A stretch of DNA of 64,000 nucleotides from an uncultured Allobosea sp. Lineage in GTDB: Bacteria > Pseudomonadota > Alphaproteobacteria > Rhizobiales > Beijerinckiaceae. The stretch is from positions 1-64,000 of the forward strand of contig NZ_CAMFKW010000018.1 in NCBI RefSeq assembly GCF_945957345.1, written 5' to 3'. Positions 8,321 through 18,347 of the stretch are shown piece by piece. The translations under genes and the position numbers were made by a program. How positions within the stretch are numbered: position 1 is the first letter of the stretch; each line of letters begins with the position of its first letter. The notes beneath the pieces were generated by a model. That model worked only from the letters and a program-made list of their open reading frames with translations, was not told the DNA's origin and ran no database searches.

Positions 8321-10399
8321 TCAGTCCCGCTTGCCGCCGCGCTTCAGGTCGTAATCGATCAGGTAGGCGGTGCGCTGGTTCAGGCGCTCGCGATAGACCT
8401 GCAGGTTCTCCATCACGCGCTGAACGTAGTTGCGCGTCTCGGAGAAGGGGATGCGTTCGACCCAGTCGACGGCGTCGACCTCCGGATCGCGTGGGTCGCC
8501 ATAGGCCGCGATCCATTTCTTCACATTGGGCGAGCCGGCGTTATAGGCGGCGAAGGTCAGGATATAGGAGCCGCGCCACTCCTTGAGCAGGTCGTTGAGA
8601 TGGGCTGCGCCCATCCGCGCCGCATAGAGAGGGTCCTGCCCCAGCTTGTCCCAGTCGAAGGGCAGGCCGGCGCGCCTTGCCGTCTCGCGGGCCGTTGCGG
8701 GCATCATCTGCATCAGCCCGCGCGCGCCGGCGCCGGACATCGCGGCCGGGTCGAAGGCGCTCTCCTGGCGGGCGATGGCATGGACGATGGCTCGCTCCAT
8801 TGGGTCGCCGAGCACGTCGAAGCTCGGGATGCCGTTGATCGGATAGGCGGTCATGTCGAGCGGAAAGCCACGTTGCAGCGCAGCCTTGCCGATGCCGACC
8901 TGCGCGCGCGCATCGGTCTCGCGCCTGGCGATGGCGGCGATCGCCTCCAGCGCCTCGGTCGTGTGCAGACGCTGCGCCAGGTCGTTCAGCATCAGCGTGG
9001 CGAGATCGCGCTCGCCGATGCGGTAGAGCAGGCGCACGGCGCGATGCCCCGGCAGGGTGTCGAGCCCGGCCGCCACCGTCCGTCGCAGCGGCAGGCCGGA
9101 GAGCCCGAGCTTCGCCCGCGCCAGTTGCCCGTAATAGGCGACCGGCTGCTCCGCGGCCTTGCCGAAGGCGGCCTTGGCCTCATCGGGCTTGCCGAGGTCT
9201 TCATAGGCGCGGCCCTGCCAATAGGCTGCGCGTGCGATCGAGATCGGCGTCTCGGCGATACCCGCCGCCGCATCAAAATGCTTGAGCGCGACATCCGGCT
9301 TCTTGAGGAAGCGCAGCGCGATGAAGCCGGCATGCCATTCGGCCTCGATCCGCTCGGCCGCATCCTCCGCGCCATGGCCGGACGCGACCTCATAGGCCTT
9401 CTGCGCTTGGCCGGCATCGAGGAGTTTGCGCGCGATGATGCGCCGCTCCTCCCACCAGCCATCGCCGTCGCCGAGCAAGGATGGGTCGCGGGGAATCGCA
9501 GTCAACGCCTTCACGGCGTCGTCGAGCTTGTCGCTGCGGCGCGCTTGCTGCGCTTGCAGGAAGGCGAAGGAGACATCGCCGCGCAGCGAGGCCGGCACGG
9601 CTGAAATCAGCTTCTCGGCAATCGGCCGGCGCGCCTTGGCGCTGGCCAGCCGCGCCTTGGCCAGCACGACATAATCGGCCGAGACGCGGGCGGCGTTGCG
9701 CAGGGCCGCCTCGCCATTCTCGCGGAACAGGAAACGCTCGGTGCGCAGGCGATGATCGTCCTTGGTCAGCACCGCCTCGAAGGCGCCGAGCGCGATCTTT
9801 TCCAGCGATTGCCCGAACGGGTCCTTGCGCCAGGTCCGGCGGATAAGGGTGGCAGCCTCCTCGACCTTGCCTTCATCCTGGAGTGCGAGCGCCAGCGCAA
9901 CCCGCCCGGCCGGCGAGACCGGCTGCTGGCCATGGAAGAAGGCGCGCACGATCGCCGGGCTCTTTTTCTCAGCGATCAGCGCTTCTTCGGCGCGGCGTCG
10001 AAAACGGGTCGTGGCGGGATAGTTCGGGTGATCGCGCAGGAAGGCGTCGATCCGCAGGAAGGGCACCGCGCCAGCATTGGCATGGATCGCGACCCATTCG
10101 AGCAGCGAGCGAGTCGAACGATCGTCGATGCGCGCGGCGAGTTCGTCGCCTTCGGTCAGCGCGCCGCGGCGATAGGCGGCGACGACCGCCTTCACGGCCT
10201 CCACGTTGATGGGCGTCTCGCCGCGTAAGGCGTTGGTGGGATAGGGCGGCAGCGCACTGGTGGTCTCGACATCGCCGAGCATGGCGAGCTTGCGCTGGCT
10301 CGCGAGCATGCCGTCATCGCCCGCGAGCGTCGATGACGCCGAGAGCATGGCAGGCAGCAGCAGGCCGATCAGTCTCCTCACGGCAGCAGGCGAGGCCAT
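8321..10399 (-). CDS. slt: Soluble lytic murein transglycosylase
   Basis: 692 residues, with an N-terminal signal sequence ending near STLAG, a long helical superhelix of TPR-like repeats and a C-terminal SLT catalytic domain. The catalytic Glu is residue 546 in ARQESAFDP, followed by [13 protein letters not shown] and AAYNAG, the three motifs of family 1 lytic transglycosylases that cleave MurNAc-GlcNAc with formation of 1,6-anhydroMurNAc. The ATG at 10399 has a GGAG site seven bases upstream and gives the signal peptide; an in-frame ATG at 10426 does not improve it. It is divergent from dapA, an arrangement common in Rhizobiales. Confidence 0.93.
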   Translation of the reverse strand: MASPAAVRRLIGLLLPAMLSASSTLAGDDGMLASQRKLAMLGDVETTSALPPYPTNALRGETPINVEAVKAVVAAYRRGALTEGDELAARIDDRSTRSLLEWVAIHANAGAVPFLRIDAFLRDHPNYPATTRFRRRAEEALIAEKKSPAIVRAFFHGQQPVSPAGRVALALALQDEGKVEEAATLIRRTWRKDPFGQSLEKIALGAFEAVLTKDDHRLRTERFLFRENGEAALRNAARVSADYVVLAKARLASAKARRPIAEKLISAVPASLRGDVSFAFLQAQQARRSDKLDDAVKALTAIPRDPSLLGDGDGWWEERRIIARKLLDAGQAQKAYEVASGHGAEDAAERIEAEWHAGFIALRFLKKPDVALKHFDAAAGIAETPISIARAAYWQGRAYEDLGKPDEAKAAFGKAAEQPVAYYGQLARAKLGLSGLPLRRTVAAGLDTLPGHRAVRLLYRIGERDLATLMLNDLAQRLHTTEALEAIAAIARRETDARAQVGIGKAALQRGFPLDMTAYPINGIPSFDVLGDPMERAIVHAIARQESAFDPAAMSGAGARGLMQMMPATARETARRAGLPFDWDKLGQDPLYAARMGAAHLNDLLKEWRGSYILTFAAYNAGSPNVKKWIAAYGDPRDPEVDAVDWVERIPFSETRNYVQRVMENLQVYRERLNQRTAYLIDYDLKRGGKRD

Positions 10400-10567
10400 G
10401 GCGGAACTCCAGGCTCGGATGGTCATCGGGGAATGGTCGGGGAAGGCAGTTTACAGAGGCTTAACTATGAGGCCACGCATTTTCATGGCTTGCCGGCTTT
10501 GCCTTGGCGGAACGACGGTTTATGTGTGGCGGCCCTGCAACTCGCTTTTCGCCCTAGGATCGTCCTC

Positions 10568-11461
10568 ATGACCAAGCACATTGCCTTCGCCGGCTCGATG
10601 CCCGCTCTGGTCACACCGTTCAAATCCGGCAAGGTCGACGAGCAGGCGCTGCGCGCGCTGGTCGAATGGCAGATCGACAACGGCTCGACCGGGCTCGTGC
10701 CCGTCGGCACCACCGGCGAAAGCCCGACGCTGTCGCATGACGAGCACAAGCGCGTCGTCGAGATCGTCATCGATCAGAACAAGGGTCGCGTCCCGGTCAT
10801 CGCCGGTGCCGGCTCGAACAACACGATCGAGGCGGTCGATCTCGCGGTTCATGCCGAGAAGGCCGGCGCCGATGCCGTGCTCGTGGTCACGCCCTACTAC
10901 AACAAGCCGACCCAGGAAGGCATGTACCAGCACTTCAAGGCGGTGAACGATGCGATCGGCATCCCGATCATCATCTACAACATCCCGCCGCGCTCGGTGG
11001 TGGATATGTCGGTCGAGACGATGACCCGGCTGTACGAGCTCAAGAACATCGCCGGCGTGAAGGATGCTACCGCCAATCTCGCCCGCGTCTCGCAGCAGCG
11101 CCACGCCATGGGGCCGGATTTTATCCAGCTCTCCGGCGAGGATATGACCGCGCTCGCCTATATGGCGGCCGGCGGCCATGGCTGCATCTCGGTCGTCGCC
11201 AATGTCGCGCCGCGCCTTTGCGCCGACCTGATGGAAGCGGTCCAGAAGGGCGACTATGCCGGTGCGCTGAAGGTGCAGGACCGGCTGGTGCCACTCCATG
11301 ACGCTATCTTCAAGGAGCCCGGTCTCGCCGGCGCCAAGCACGGTCTGGCCCTGCTCGGCCGCATCGAGGAGGAAGTTCGCCTGCCTCTGCTGCCAGTGAC
11401 CCCGGCGACGGGCAAGGTCATTCGCGAAGCCATGGTTTTCGCCGGGCTGTTGAATGCTTAA
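10568..11461 (+). CDS. dapA: 4-hydroxy-tetrahydrodipicolinate synthase
   Basis: 297 residues, the family's usual length. It condenses pyruvate with aspartate semialdehyde in the lysine and meso-diaminopimelate pathway. The Schiff-base Lys165 (AGVKDAT), Tyr137 (IIYNIPPRS) and the GTTGES motif that supplies the Thr of the proton relay are all present, as is [10 protein letters not shown]. The ATG at 10568 begins the standard N-terminus ([12 protein letters not shown]); the frame open to 10433 adds unrelated residues. It precedes smpB by 165 bases. Confidence 0.97.
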   Translation: MTKHIAFAGSMPALVTPFKSGKVDEQALRALVEWQIDNGSTGLVPVGTTGESPTLSHDEHKRVVEIVIDQNKGRVPVIAGAGSNNTIEAVDLAVHAEKAGADAVLVVTPYYNKPTQEGMYQHFKAVNDAIGIPIIIYNIPPRSVVDMSVETMTRLYELKNIAGVKDATANLARVSQQRHAMGPDFIQLSGEDMTALAYMAAGGHGCISVVANVAPRLCADLMEAVQKGDYAGALKVQDRLVPLHDAIFKEPGLAGAKHGLALLGRIEEEVRLPLLPVTPATGKVIREAMVFAGLLNA

Positions 11462-11464
11462 GTA

Positions 11465-11503
11465 GGGCGAATGGCCGATCTGGATAGGCACGGCCATTCG
11501 CCC
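11465..11503 (+). other. Perfect 13-bp hairpin after dapA
   Basis: GGGCGAATGGCCG (11465-11477) is exactly complementary to 11491-11503, with a 13-base loop. It begins three bases after the dapA stop. No T-run follows, only a second small GC hairpin near 11505-11515. It may be a T-less terminator, an mRNA-stabilising structure or a processing site between dapA and smpB. Confidence 0.6.
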
Positions 11504-11626
11504 GCCCCGCCGGGGTGGACGGAAGAATGACAAGACCGGTATTTTCAAGGGCTTGGGCGCCGATTCCGAATCGGATTCTCAAGCTCTGGCAGGGCCGGTC
11601 GAGCAGCATGGATTCAGCGGAACGGC

Positions 11627-12100
11627 ATGAAGAAACCCGATCCGGAGCGCTATCGTCTCGCCGCGGATAACCGCAAGGCGCGCTTCAACTACGAGATCAA
11701 GGAAACCGTGGAGGCGGGCATCGCCCTGCAGGGGACCGAGATCAAGTCGCTGCGCGGCGGCAAGGCGACGATTGGAGAGAGCTATGCCGGCCCGATGGGG
11801 ACGGAGCTGTTTCTGTTCAACGCCCATATCCCGGAATATCTCGAGGCGAACCGCTTCAATCACGAGGTCCGTCGGCCGCGGAAGCTCCTGCTTCACAGGC
11901 GGGAGATCAACAAGCTGATGGGCGCGGTCCAGCGCGATGGCATGGCCCTGATCCCGCTCAAGGTCTACTTCAACGACAGGGGCAGGGCGAAGGTTGAACT
12001 CGGCCTCGGCAAGGGCAAGAAGCTTCACGACAAGCGCGAGACCGAGAAAGAGCGCGACTGGAACCGCGATAAGCAGCGCTTGCTGAAGACGGGTGGGTAG
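11627..12100 (+). CDS. smpB: SsrA-binding protein SmpB
   Basis: 157 residues matching SmpB across its length: [59 protein letters not shown] and the basic tail [17 protein letters not shown]. It binds tmRNA and delivers it to stalled ribosomes for trans-translation; the tail occupies the empty mRNA channel. No tmRNA gene is visible in the window. The stop is 9 bases from the convergent NYN-domain gene. Confidence 0.97.
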   Translation: MKKPDPERYRLAADNRKARFNYEIKETVEAGIALQGTEIKSLRGGKATIGESYAGPMGTELFLFNAHIPEYLEANRFNHEVRRPRKLLLHRREINKLMGAVQRDGMALIPLKVYFNDRGRAKVELGLGKGKKLHDKRETEKERDWNRDKQRLLKTGG

Positions 12101-12109
12101 GGCTGCGGC

Positions 12110-12739
12110 CTACCCCTCCGCCGGCTCGTCGCCCTGGCGGATGCCGTAGCGGCGCTCCAGCGACGGATTGGCGGGCGTTCCCGGCGCGGCGGTACCGCTG
12201 CGGCTGGCGCGCTCGGCGGGGTCGCGGCCGATCTTCTGCATGAGCTGGGCGAGATCGACGAACTCGTCGCATTGCCGGCGCAACTCGTCCGAAACCATCG
12301 GCGGATTGGTCGAGATCGTCGAGACGACCGAGACCTTGACGCCCTTGCGCTGCACCGCCTCGACCAGCGGCCGGAAATCGCCGTCGCCGGAGAACAGGTA
12401 GATCTGGTCGAGATGCGGCGCGAGCTCGAGCATCTCGATCGCCAGCTCGATATCCATGTTGCCCTTGACGCGGCGCCGGCCGGTGGCGTCCGTGAACTCC
12501 TTCGCCGCCTTGGTGATGACGCGGTAGCCGTTATAGTCGAGCCAGTCGACCAGCGGCCGGATCGAGGAGTATTCCTCGCTCTCCACCAGCGTGGTGAAAT
12601 AGAAGGCGCGGATCAGGTTGCCGCGCCCCTGGAACTCCCGCAGCAGGCGCCGGTAGTCCATGTCGAAGCCAAGCTGCTTCGAGGTGGCGTAGAGATTGGC
12701 GCCATCGATGAAAAGCGCGATGCGCGGTGCGCCGCTCAT
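12110..12739 (-). CDS. NYN-domain (LabA/DUF88-like) PIN-fold protein
   Basis: 209 residues. The N-terminus IALFIDGANLY supplies the first acidic residue of a NYN/PIN-like RNase fold (Asp12). Further acidic motifs are NMDIELAIEML and LFSGDGDFRPLVEAV, so the metal-binding set looks complete. The LabA/DUF88 family is widespread next to smpB and rpoZ in Rhizobiales and is predicted to process RNA, though few members have been assayed. The ATG at 12739 has an AGGAGT site; a GTG at 12748 is a weaker choice. It converges on smpB. Confidence 0.85.
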   Translation of the reverse strand: MSGAPRIALFIDGANLYATSKQLGFDMDYRRLLREFQGRGNLIRAFYFTTLVESEEYSSIRPLVDWLDYNGYRVITKAAKEFTDATGRRRVKGNMDIELAIEMLELAPHLDQIYLFSGDGDFRPLVEAVQRKGVKVSVVSTISTNPPMVSDELRRQCDEFVDLAQLMQKIGRDPAERASRSGTAAPGTPANPSLERRYGIRQGDEPAEG

Positions 12740-12878
12740 GGCAATCACTCCTGCTGAAATATCTTAAGGCGTGAAAATGGAAGCAAAACGCGTTCGAACA
12801 ATGTCTTTCGCGACTGAAATTTGACAAGTTACAAGCGTTGGCCGTGTCACCTTGACGCAGCGTGACGGTACCTCTGCG

Positions 12879-13424
12879 TCAGGCCCGCAGGCGGGCCGGG
12901 TTGCCGACTGCGGTGCGGCCGGTAGGCACGTCGCGCGTGACCACGCTGCCCGCGCCTATGATGGCGTCGTCGCCGATCGTCACTCCGGGCAGGATGATGG
13001 CGCCGCCGCCGATCCAGACATTGCGCCCGATCACGACCCGGCGCCCGAATTCCAGCATCTGCCGGCGCTGTTCGGGATCGCGCGGATGGTCGGCGGTCAG
13101 AATCTGCACGCTGGGGCCGATCTGCGTGCCGTCGCCGATCGTGACCGCGACGACATCGAGGATGATGCAGTTGAAGTTGAGGAAGACGCCATCGCCGAGG
13201 CTGATGTTGTAGCCGTAGTCGCAATGGAAGGGTGGGCGGATGACGACGTCCCGCCCGACATGGCCGAAGGCTTCGCGCAACAGCGCCGGCCGCTGTTCCG
13301 GCGTCGCGCCGGTCGCATTGAAGCGCTCCATCCAGGCGCTGATGCGACGGTTATCGGCGATAAGCTCGGGGCTGTCGGCCCGGTAGAGCTCGCCGGCCAG
13401 CATCTTGTCCTTCTCGCTGCGCAT
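12879..13424 (-). CDS. maa: Maltose/galactoside O-acetyltransferase-like enzyme
   Basis: 181 residues. The Mac N-terminal helix motif (MLAGELYRADSPEL) is followed by left-handed beta-helix hexapeptide repeats (IGDGTQIGPSV, VIGRNVWIGGGAIILPGVTIGDDAIIGAGSVVT). The catalytic His lies in ILTADHPRD. It transfers acetyl from acetyl-CoA to a sugar hydroxyl; Maa and LacA members are broad-range detoxifying enzymes. The start is 18 bases downstream-facing from the end of era on the same strand, so read-through from the lepB-rnc-era side would not reach it: it lies after era's transcription start, upstream in the same direction. Substrate assignment is tentative. Confidence 0.87.
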   Translation of the reverse strand: MRSEKDKMLAGELYRADSPELIADNRRISAWMERFNATGATPEQRPALLREAFGHVGRDVVIRPPFHCDYGYNISLGDGVFLNFNCIILDVVAVTIGDGTQIGPSVQILTADHPRDPEQRRQMLEFGRRVVIGRNVWIGGGAIILPGVTIGDDAIIGAGSVVTRDVPTGRTAVGNPARLRA

Positions 13425-13441
13425 CGCGTTGTCCGCGCCGC

Positions 13442-14359
13442 TCAGGCTTTGCCCTTGGGGAACTCCAGCCCCATCTCGCGATAGCGCTCCGGATCGTCGC
13501 TCCAGTTCTCGCGCACCTTCACGAAGAGGAAGAGATGGACCTTGGCCTCGGCCGCCTCGGCGATCTCGACGCGGGCTCTCTGGCCGATCGCCTTGATCGT
13601 CTGGCCGCCTTCGCCGAGCACGATCTTCCGCTGGCCTTCGCGCTCGACATAGATCGTCTGCTCGATGCGGACGGAGCCGTCCGGCTTCTGCTGCCAGCTC
13701 TCGGTTTCGACCGTCGAGCGATAGGGCAGCTCATCATGCAGCCGCTCGAACATCTTCTCGCGGGTGATCTCGGCGGCGAGGAAGCGCAAGGGCGCGTCCG
13801 AGATCTGGTCTTCCGGATAGAGCCAGGGGCCGAGCGGCAGGCGCTTCTCCAGCCAGGCCAGGATGTCCTTGACGCCATAGCCGGTCAGCGCTGCGACCAT
13901 GAAGGTCGTCTCGAAGCTGCCGCGCTCGTTCACCTTGGCGGTGATATCGAGCAGCTTCTCTTTCGGCACCGTGTCGATCTTGTTCAGGATCAGGAATTTC
14001 GGCTGCTTCAGCTCGGCGAGCTTCTCGAACAGCGCCGTGTTCTCCTCATGGTCGAAGCGCGCGACATCGACGAGCACGCCGATCAGGTCGGCATCGGTGG
14101 CACCGCCCCAGGCGCTCGTGACCATCGCGCGGTCGAGCCGGCGCTTGGGCGCGAAGATGCCGGGTGTATCGACGAAAATGATCTGCGCCGTGCCCGAAAG
14201 GGCGATGCCGCGTACCTGCGTCCGCGTCGTCTGGACCTTGCGCGAGACGATCGAGATCTTGGCGCCGACGAGCTGGTTCAGCAGCGTCGACTTGCCGGCG
14301 TTCGGCGCGCCGATCAGCGCGACGAAGCCGCAGCGCGTGGCTTGATCGGTTTCAGACAT
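13442..14359 (-). CDS. era: GTPase Era
   Basis: 305 residues with the G1 motif GAPNAGKST, the switch region VQTTRTQVRG, the DTPG box and NKID, then a C-terminal KH RNA-binding domain (ETIYVERE, KIVLGEGGQTIKAIGQRARVEI). Era binds the 3' end of 16S rRNA and is needed for 30S maturation. The ATG at 14359 overlaps the rnc stop by eight bases, so the two are translationally coupled, as in many proteobacteria. Open frame upstream of this ATG lies within rnc. Confidence 0.97.
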   Translation of the reverse strand: MSETDQATRCGFVALIGAPNAGKSTLLNQLVGAKISIVSRKVQTTRTQVRGIALSGTAQIIFVDTPGIFAPKRRLDRAMVTSAWGGATDADLIGVLVDVARFDHEENTALFEKLAELKQPKFLILNKIDTVPKEKLLDITAKVNERGSFETTFMVAALTGYGVKDILAWLEKRLPLGPWLYPEDQISDAPLRFLAAEITREKMFERLHDELPYRSTVETESWQQKPDGSVRIEQTIYVEREGQRKIVLGEGGQTIKAIGQRARVEIAEAAEAKVHLFLFVKVRENWSDDPERYREMGLEFPKGKA

Positions 14360-15083
14360 TCTCGCCTTCCGGGTTCTCGTTCCACAGGCCTTCGCGCTTG
14401 AGGAACGTTTCGGCCGCGGCCTGTTCGGCCAGCCGCTTGGATGGGCCGCGCGCCTCGGCGTCGGCAAGCCCCGTGATCCTGGCGGCAACGACGAAGACCG
14501 GTGCGTGGTCGGGGCCGGAGCGGCCGCGCTCGCTATAGGTCGGCGTTGGGTAGCCGCGTCCCTGCGCCCATTCCTGCAGCGCCGTCTTGGCGTCGCGTAA
14601 GGGGCGGACCGGCTTCAGCATGCGCTCGCCGAAGGCGCGCTCGACCAGCGCGCGGGCAGCGTCATAGCCGCCGTCGATGAAGACGGCCCCGATGATCGCC
14701 TCGCAGGCATCGGCCAGGATCGCCTTGTTCTTGCGGGCGCCGCCCAGGATCTCGCCTTCGCCCAGCCGCATGAACTGGCCGAGATTCCAGCCGAGAGCGA
14801 CCTCGGCGCAGGTCTCCTTGCGAACGAGATCGGCGAGCCGGCGTGAGAGATTGCCTTCCTCCGACTGCGGGAACTGGCGGAATAGCAGGTCGGCCACCGA
14901 CAGGCCGAGCACGCGATCGCCGAGGAATTCGAGTCGCTGGTAGCTGGCGAGGCGCGAACCCTCGGCGCTCATATGGGTGAGAGCGGTCGCGAGAAGGCTC
15001 GGGTCCGAGAAACGGTGCCCGAGCGCGGCTTCGAGCCGCGCCGTGTCCGGGGCCTTGCGCCCGCCGTCGCCCACCTTGCTCAC
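14352..15083 (-). CDS. rnc: Ribonuclease III
   Basis: From the GTG at 15083 the protein has 243 residues, close to the usual 225-240. The RNase III signature reads QRLEFLGDRVL (residues 50-60), with the first Glu of the usual ERLEFLGD replaced by Gln, and the second acidic cluster is DACEAIIGAVFIDGG. A dsRNA-binding domain follows (DAKTALQEWAQGRG, SKRLAEQAAAETFL). The GTG overlaps the lepB stop by four bases (GTGA), which decides this start over an ATG at 15128 inside lepB. It processes rRNA precursors and structured mRNAs. Confidence 0.96.
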   Translation of the reverse strand: MSKVGDGGRKAPDTARLEAALGHRFSDPSLLATALTHMSAEGSRLASYQRLEFLGDRVLGLSVADLLFRQFPQSEEGNLSRRLADLVRKETCAEVALGWNLGQFMRLGEGEILGGARKNKAILADACEAIIGAVFIDGGYDAARALVERAFGERMLKPVRPLRDAKTALQEWAQGRGYPTPTYSERGRSGPDHAPVFVVAARITGLADAEARGPSKRLAEQAAAETFLKREGLWNENPEGENV

Positions 15084-15847
15084 TTGATGGTGCTGAACAG
15101 ACGGTTCCAGCGAACCGTGTAAGGCCATTCCCAGATCTTCCAGGCCGAGGCGCCGTCCTCGATCGAGAAGAAGATGATCTCGGCCCGCCCGACGAAATTC
15201 TCGAAAGGCACGTAGCCGACGCTGCGGTCGCGCGAGTCCAGCGAGTTGTCGCGGTTGTCGCCCATCATGAAGAAATGGCCGGGTGGCACGACGAAGACCT
15301 GCGTGTTGTCGAAGGTGCCGGTATCGCCCTCGCGCTCGATGATCTCATGGCTGACGCCGTTCGGCAGCGTTTCGATATAGCGGATCACCGGGACGCTGCG
15401 GCCCCAATTGTCGCTGGTCACATAGTCGGCGATGCGCTCGCGCTTCACCGGCTGGTTGTTGATGTGCAGGATGCCGTCGATCATCTGGATGCGGTCACCC
15501 GGCAGGCCGATGACGCGCTTGATATAATCGGTCGACCCGTCGCTCGGCAGCTTGAATACGGCGATATCGCCGCGCTTCGGCTCGGCCGCCCAAATCCTCC
15601 CTGAGAACAGCGGCGGGCTGAACGGGATCGAATGCTTCGAATAGCCGTAGGTGTATTTCGACACGAACAGGTAGTCGCCGATCAGCAGCGTCGGGATCAG
15701 CGAGCCCGAGGGGATGTTGAAGGGCTGGAACAGCAGGGTGCGGATGACCAGCGCAATGAGCAGCGCCTGGACGACGACCTTGATCGTCTCGAAGACGCCG
15801 CCTTCTTCCTTGGCCGCCTTGCTTTTGCTGTCGACGTCGTTGGCCAC
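15080..15847 (-). CDS. lepB: Signal peptidase I
   Basis: 255 residues from a GTG at 15847 with a GGAG site eight bases upstream; an in-frame ATG at 15940 adds an Arg-rich stretch and is unlikely. One N-terminal membrane segment (about 22-40) is followed by the catalytic Ser49 in IPSGSLIPT, with Leu in place of the usual Met, and Lys110 in DYIKRVIGLPGD. GDNRDNSLDSRDRSVGYV is the conserved C-terminal box. It removes signal peptides from secreted proteins at the inner membrane. It is the first gene of lepB-rnc-era. Confidence 0.96.
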   Translation of the reverse strand: MANDVDSKSKAAKEEGGVFETIKVVVQALLIALVIRTLLFQPFNIPSGSLIPTLLIGDYLFVSKYTYGYSKHSIPFSPPLFSGRIWAAEPKRGDIAVFKLPSDGSTDYIKRVIGLPGDRIQMIDGILHINNQPVKRERIADYVTSDNWGRSVPVIRYIETLPNGVSHEIIEREGDTGTFDNTQVFVVPPGHFFMMGDNRDNSLDSRDRSVGYVPFENFVGRAEIIFFSIEDGASAWKIWEWPYTVRWNRLFSTIK

Positions 15848-16080
15848 GCGGGCGCTCCTGAGGCTGCGATCCAGCGCGCGGTCTAGCCGACTATCGCGCC
15901 TGCGACAACGCGCAAGAGCGGTAAGGGGGAAGGGCGCCAATCGATTGGCGAAGAGATGGCAAACGCGACTCCAGAACGGGAAAGCGGCAGCATCAGGGCG
16001 ATTCTCACCCCAGAGACAGATTGACGGCCCACATTTTCGTCAACAGCATCGTTTGGCGCGACACTTTGGGGGAATCACTC

Positions 16081-16794
16081 ATGAGTACGAAGAAGCTCGT
16101 CGCCGAAGCCATCGGCACGTTCTGGTTGACCTTTGCGGGTTGCGGCAGTGCTGTGATCGCCGCAGGATTTCCAAATGTGGGTATCGGGTTGCTCGGCGTT
16201 TCGCTCGCGTTCGGCCTGACGGTCGTGACGATGGCCTATGCCATCGGCCATATCTCCGGCTGCCATCTCAATCCGGCGGTGACGGTCGGCCTCGCAGCCG
16301 GCGGGCGTTTCCCGGCGGGGCAGGTCGTTCCTTACATCGTGGCGCAGGTGATCGGCGCCATCGTCGCTGCGGGCGTCCTCTATCTCATTGCACGCGGCGC
16401 GCCGGGTTTCGATCTCGCCGGTGGCTTCGCCTCGAACGGCTACGCCGAACATTCGCCCGGCAAGTACAACCTCGTCTCGGCCTTCCTGATGGAAGTCGTG
16501 ATGACCATGATGTTCCTCTTCATCATCATGGGCTCGACCCATGGCAAGGCGCCGGCCGGCTTCGCGCCGCTCGCGATCGGCCTCGGCCTATGCCTGATCC
16601 ATCTCGTCAGCATTCCCGTGACGAATACCTCGGTGAATCCGGCCCGCAGCACCGGCCCGGCACTCTTCGTCGGTGGTTGGGCCATCCAGCAGCTCTGGCT
16701 GTTCTGGGTGGCGCCGCTGCTCGGCGGCGTGCTCGGCGGCGTGACCTATCGCTGGCTGAGCGACGAGCCGACCGGCGAGGTCACCGGCCGCTGA
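16081..16794 (+). CDS. aqpZ: Aquaporin Z
   Basis: 237 residues with six membrane helices and two NPA half-helices (residues 64-66 in HLNPAVTVG and 186-188 in [11 protein letters not shown]). The aromatic/arginine filter is the water-selective type: Phe44, His174, Thr183 and Arg189. It therefore conducts water rather than glycerol. The ATG at 16081 begins the standard N-terminus [16 protein letters not shown]; the frame open to 16021 adds nothing. It lies on the plus strand inside an otherwise minus-strand cluster and splits acpS from lepB. Confidence 0.96.
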   Translation: MSTKKLVAEAIGTFWLTFAGCGSAVIAAGFPNVGIGLLGVSLAFGLTVVTMAYAIGHISGCHLNPAVTVGLAAGGRFPAGQVVPYIVAQVIGAIVAAGVLYLIARGAPGFDLAGGFASNGYAEHSPGKYNLVSAFLMEVVMTMMFLFIIMGSTHGKAPAGFAPLAIGLGLCLIHLVSIPVTNTSVNPARSTGPALFVGGWAIQQLWLFWVAPLLGGVLGGVTYRWLSDEPTGEVTGR

Positions 16795-16898
16795 GCGGCC
16801 GGGCAGGCCATTAGCGCTCCAAAAGCCGCCGCCGTTCCGGTGCATCGCCAAAGTGGTGCCCCGGAATGGCGGCGGTTTGCGTTTGCAGAGGAAGAGCC

Positions 16899-17300
16899 TC
16901 AGCCGACCGGCCGCGCCTCGATCACCACGAATGCCTGCGCCAGCGGCGGATCGTCCGTCAGCGAGATATGGACGACGGCCTCATGGCCGGGCGGCGTCAT
17001 GGCCTTCAGCCGCTCTGCGGCGCCGCCAGTCAATCGCATGGTCGGACGCCCACCCGGCAGGTTGACGACCTCCATGTCGCGCCAGAAGACGCCGTGGCTC
17101 ATGCCGGTGCCCAGCGCCTTCGAGCAGGCCTCCTTCGCCGCGAAGCGACGCGCATAGGAAGCCGCGCGGGTCGCGCGGCGATCCGATTTCTTACGCTCGC
17201 CTTCGGTGAAGACGCGATGCGTGAAGCGTTCGCCGAAACGCTCGAGCGAACGCTCGATCCGGGTGATGTCGCAGAGGTCGGAGCCGATGCCGAGGATCAT
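16899..17300 (-). CDS. acpS: Holo-[acyl-carrier-protein] synthase
   Basis: 133 residues. The N-terminus [23 protein letters not shown] carries the Mg-binding Asp and the second motif [14 protein letters not shown] carries the Glu and Lys of the family. AcpS transfers the phosphopantetheine arm from CoA to acyl carrier protein for fatty-acid and lipid A synthesis. It lies downstream of pdxJ on the same strand with an 80-base gap; pdxJ-acpS is a conserved proteobacterial pair. Confidence 0.96.
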   Translation of the reverse strand: MILGIGSDLCDITRIERSLERFGERFTHRVFTEGERKKSDRRATRAASYARRFAAKEACSKALGTGMSHGVFWRDMEVVNLPGGRPTMRLTGGAAERLKAMTPPGHEAVVHISLTDDPPLAQAFVVIEARPVG

Positions 17301-17380
17301 GCTGGCGATGTAGCGTGCTTTTCGCCGGACAGGAACAGCTTCCCGAAATCGGATCGGGTTACCTGAGGCCGAATGAGAGC

Positions 17381-18130
17381 TCAGCGCCCGCTGCGGCCCT
17401 CGTCCATGGCCTGCCGCATCCGGCGGATCGCTTCTTCGAGGCCGATGAAGATGGCTTCGCCAACCAGGAAATGGCCGATATTGAACTCGACGAAGGCCGG
17501 CACGCGGGCGAGCGTGCGCGCCGTGTCGTAGTCGAGGCCGTGCCCGGCATGAACTTCCAGCCCGAGCTTGGTGCCCAGCGCCGCGCCGCTCGCCAGCCGC
17601 TGGAACTCAGCCTCCGCCTTGGCCGTCTCGCCGTCGATGAGGGCATGGCACCAACTGCCGGTATGCAGTTCGATGACCGGCGCTCCGAGCTTGGCGGCCA
17701 TCGCGATCGGCGCCTCGTCCGGCTCGATGAACAGCGAGACGCGGCTGCCAGCCGCTTTCAGGCGGGCAATGGCGGGTTTCAGATGGCTTTCCTGCCCGAC
17801 GACATCGAGGCCGCCCTCGGTGGTGCGTTCCTCGCGCTTTTCCGGCACGAGGCAGGCCGCATGCGGCTTGAGCCGTTCCGCCAGTGCGATCATTTCCTCG
17901 GTCGCGCCCATCTCGAAATTGAGCGGCTTGGTCAATTCGCTGGCCAGGCGCTCCATATCAGCGTCGCGGATATGGCGGCGGTCTTCGCGCAGATGGGCTG
18001 TGATGCCGTCGGCGCCGGAGGCGATGGCGAGATGCGCTGCGCGGACCGGATCGGGCAGGGCGCCGCCGCGCGCGTTCCGCACCGTGGCGACATGGTCGAT
18101 GTTGACGCCCAGACGAAGCCGATCGGCCAT
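17381..18130 (-). CDS. pdxJ: Pyridoxine 5'-phosphate synthase
   Basis: 249 residues with [17 protein letters not shown] at the N-terminus, [13 protein letters not shown], and the phosphate-binding [10 protein letters not shown] and [14 protein letters not shown]. It condenses 1-deoxyxylulose 5-phosphate with 3-amino-2-oxopropyl phosphate in the DXP-dependent vitamin B6 pathway. The ATG at 18130 has an AGGGGGA site eight bases upstream, so the longer frame to 18178 is rejected. It is followed by acpS. Confidence 0.97.
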   Translation of the reverse strand: MADRLRLGVNIDHVATVRNARGGALPDPVRAAHLAIASGADGITAHLREDRRHIRDADMERLASELTKPLNFEMGATEEMIALAERLKPHAACLVPEKREERTTEGGLDVVGQESHLKPAIARLKAAGSRVSLFIEPDEAPIAMAAKLGAPVIELHTGSWCHALIDGETAKAEAEFQRLASGAALGTKLGLEVHAGHGLDYDTARTLARVPAFVEFNIGHFLVGEAIFIGLEEAIRRMRQAMDEGRSGR

Positions 18131-18347
18131 GGCGCATTCCCCCTGTTCGTTCGAGACCTGCTTAAACGAAAGCGGCATCTCGGCTCAATGCAGGGATTGT
18201 GATGCCGGGCCCACGAATTGTGATCGGTGCCCGCAAGCCGCGAAGCCATTACGATTCGTTGAAGCGGAATGGCTGCGTGTTGTGAAGGTAATCGTAACCG
18301 AAACTCCGTAACGTCGACTGAGGACATCACAGAGTTTCAGTTGGCCG

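Noticed and set aside
11527..11540. 14-base identity ATGACAAGACCGGT at 11527 and at 59338
   Set aside because: Too short to exceed chance in 64 kb with a similar bias; the flanks do not match.
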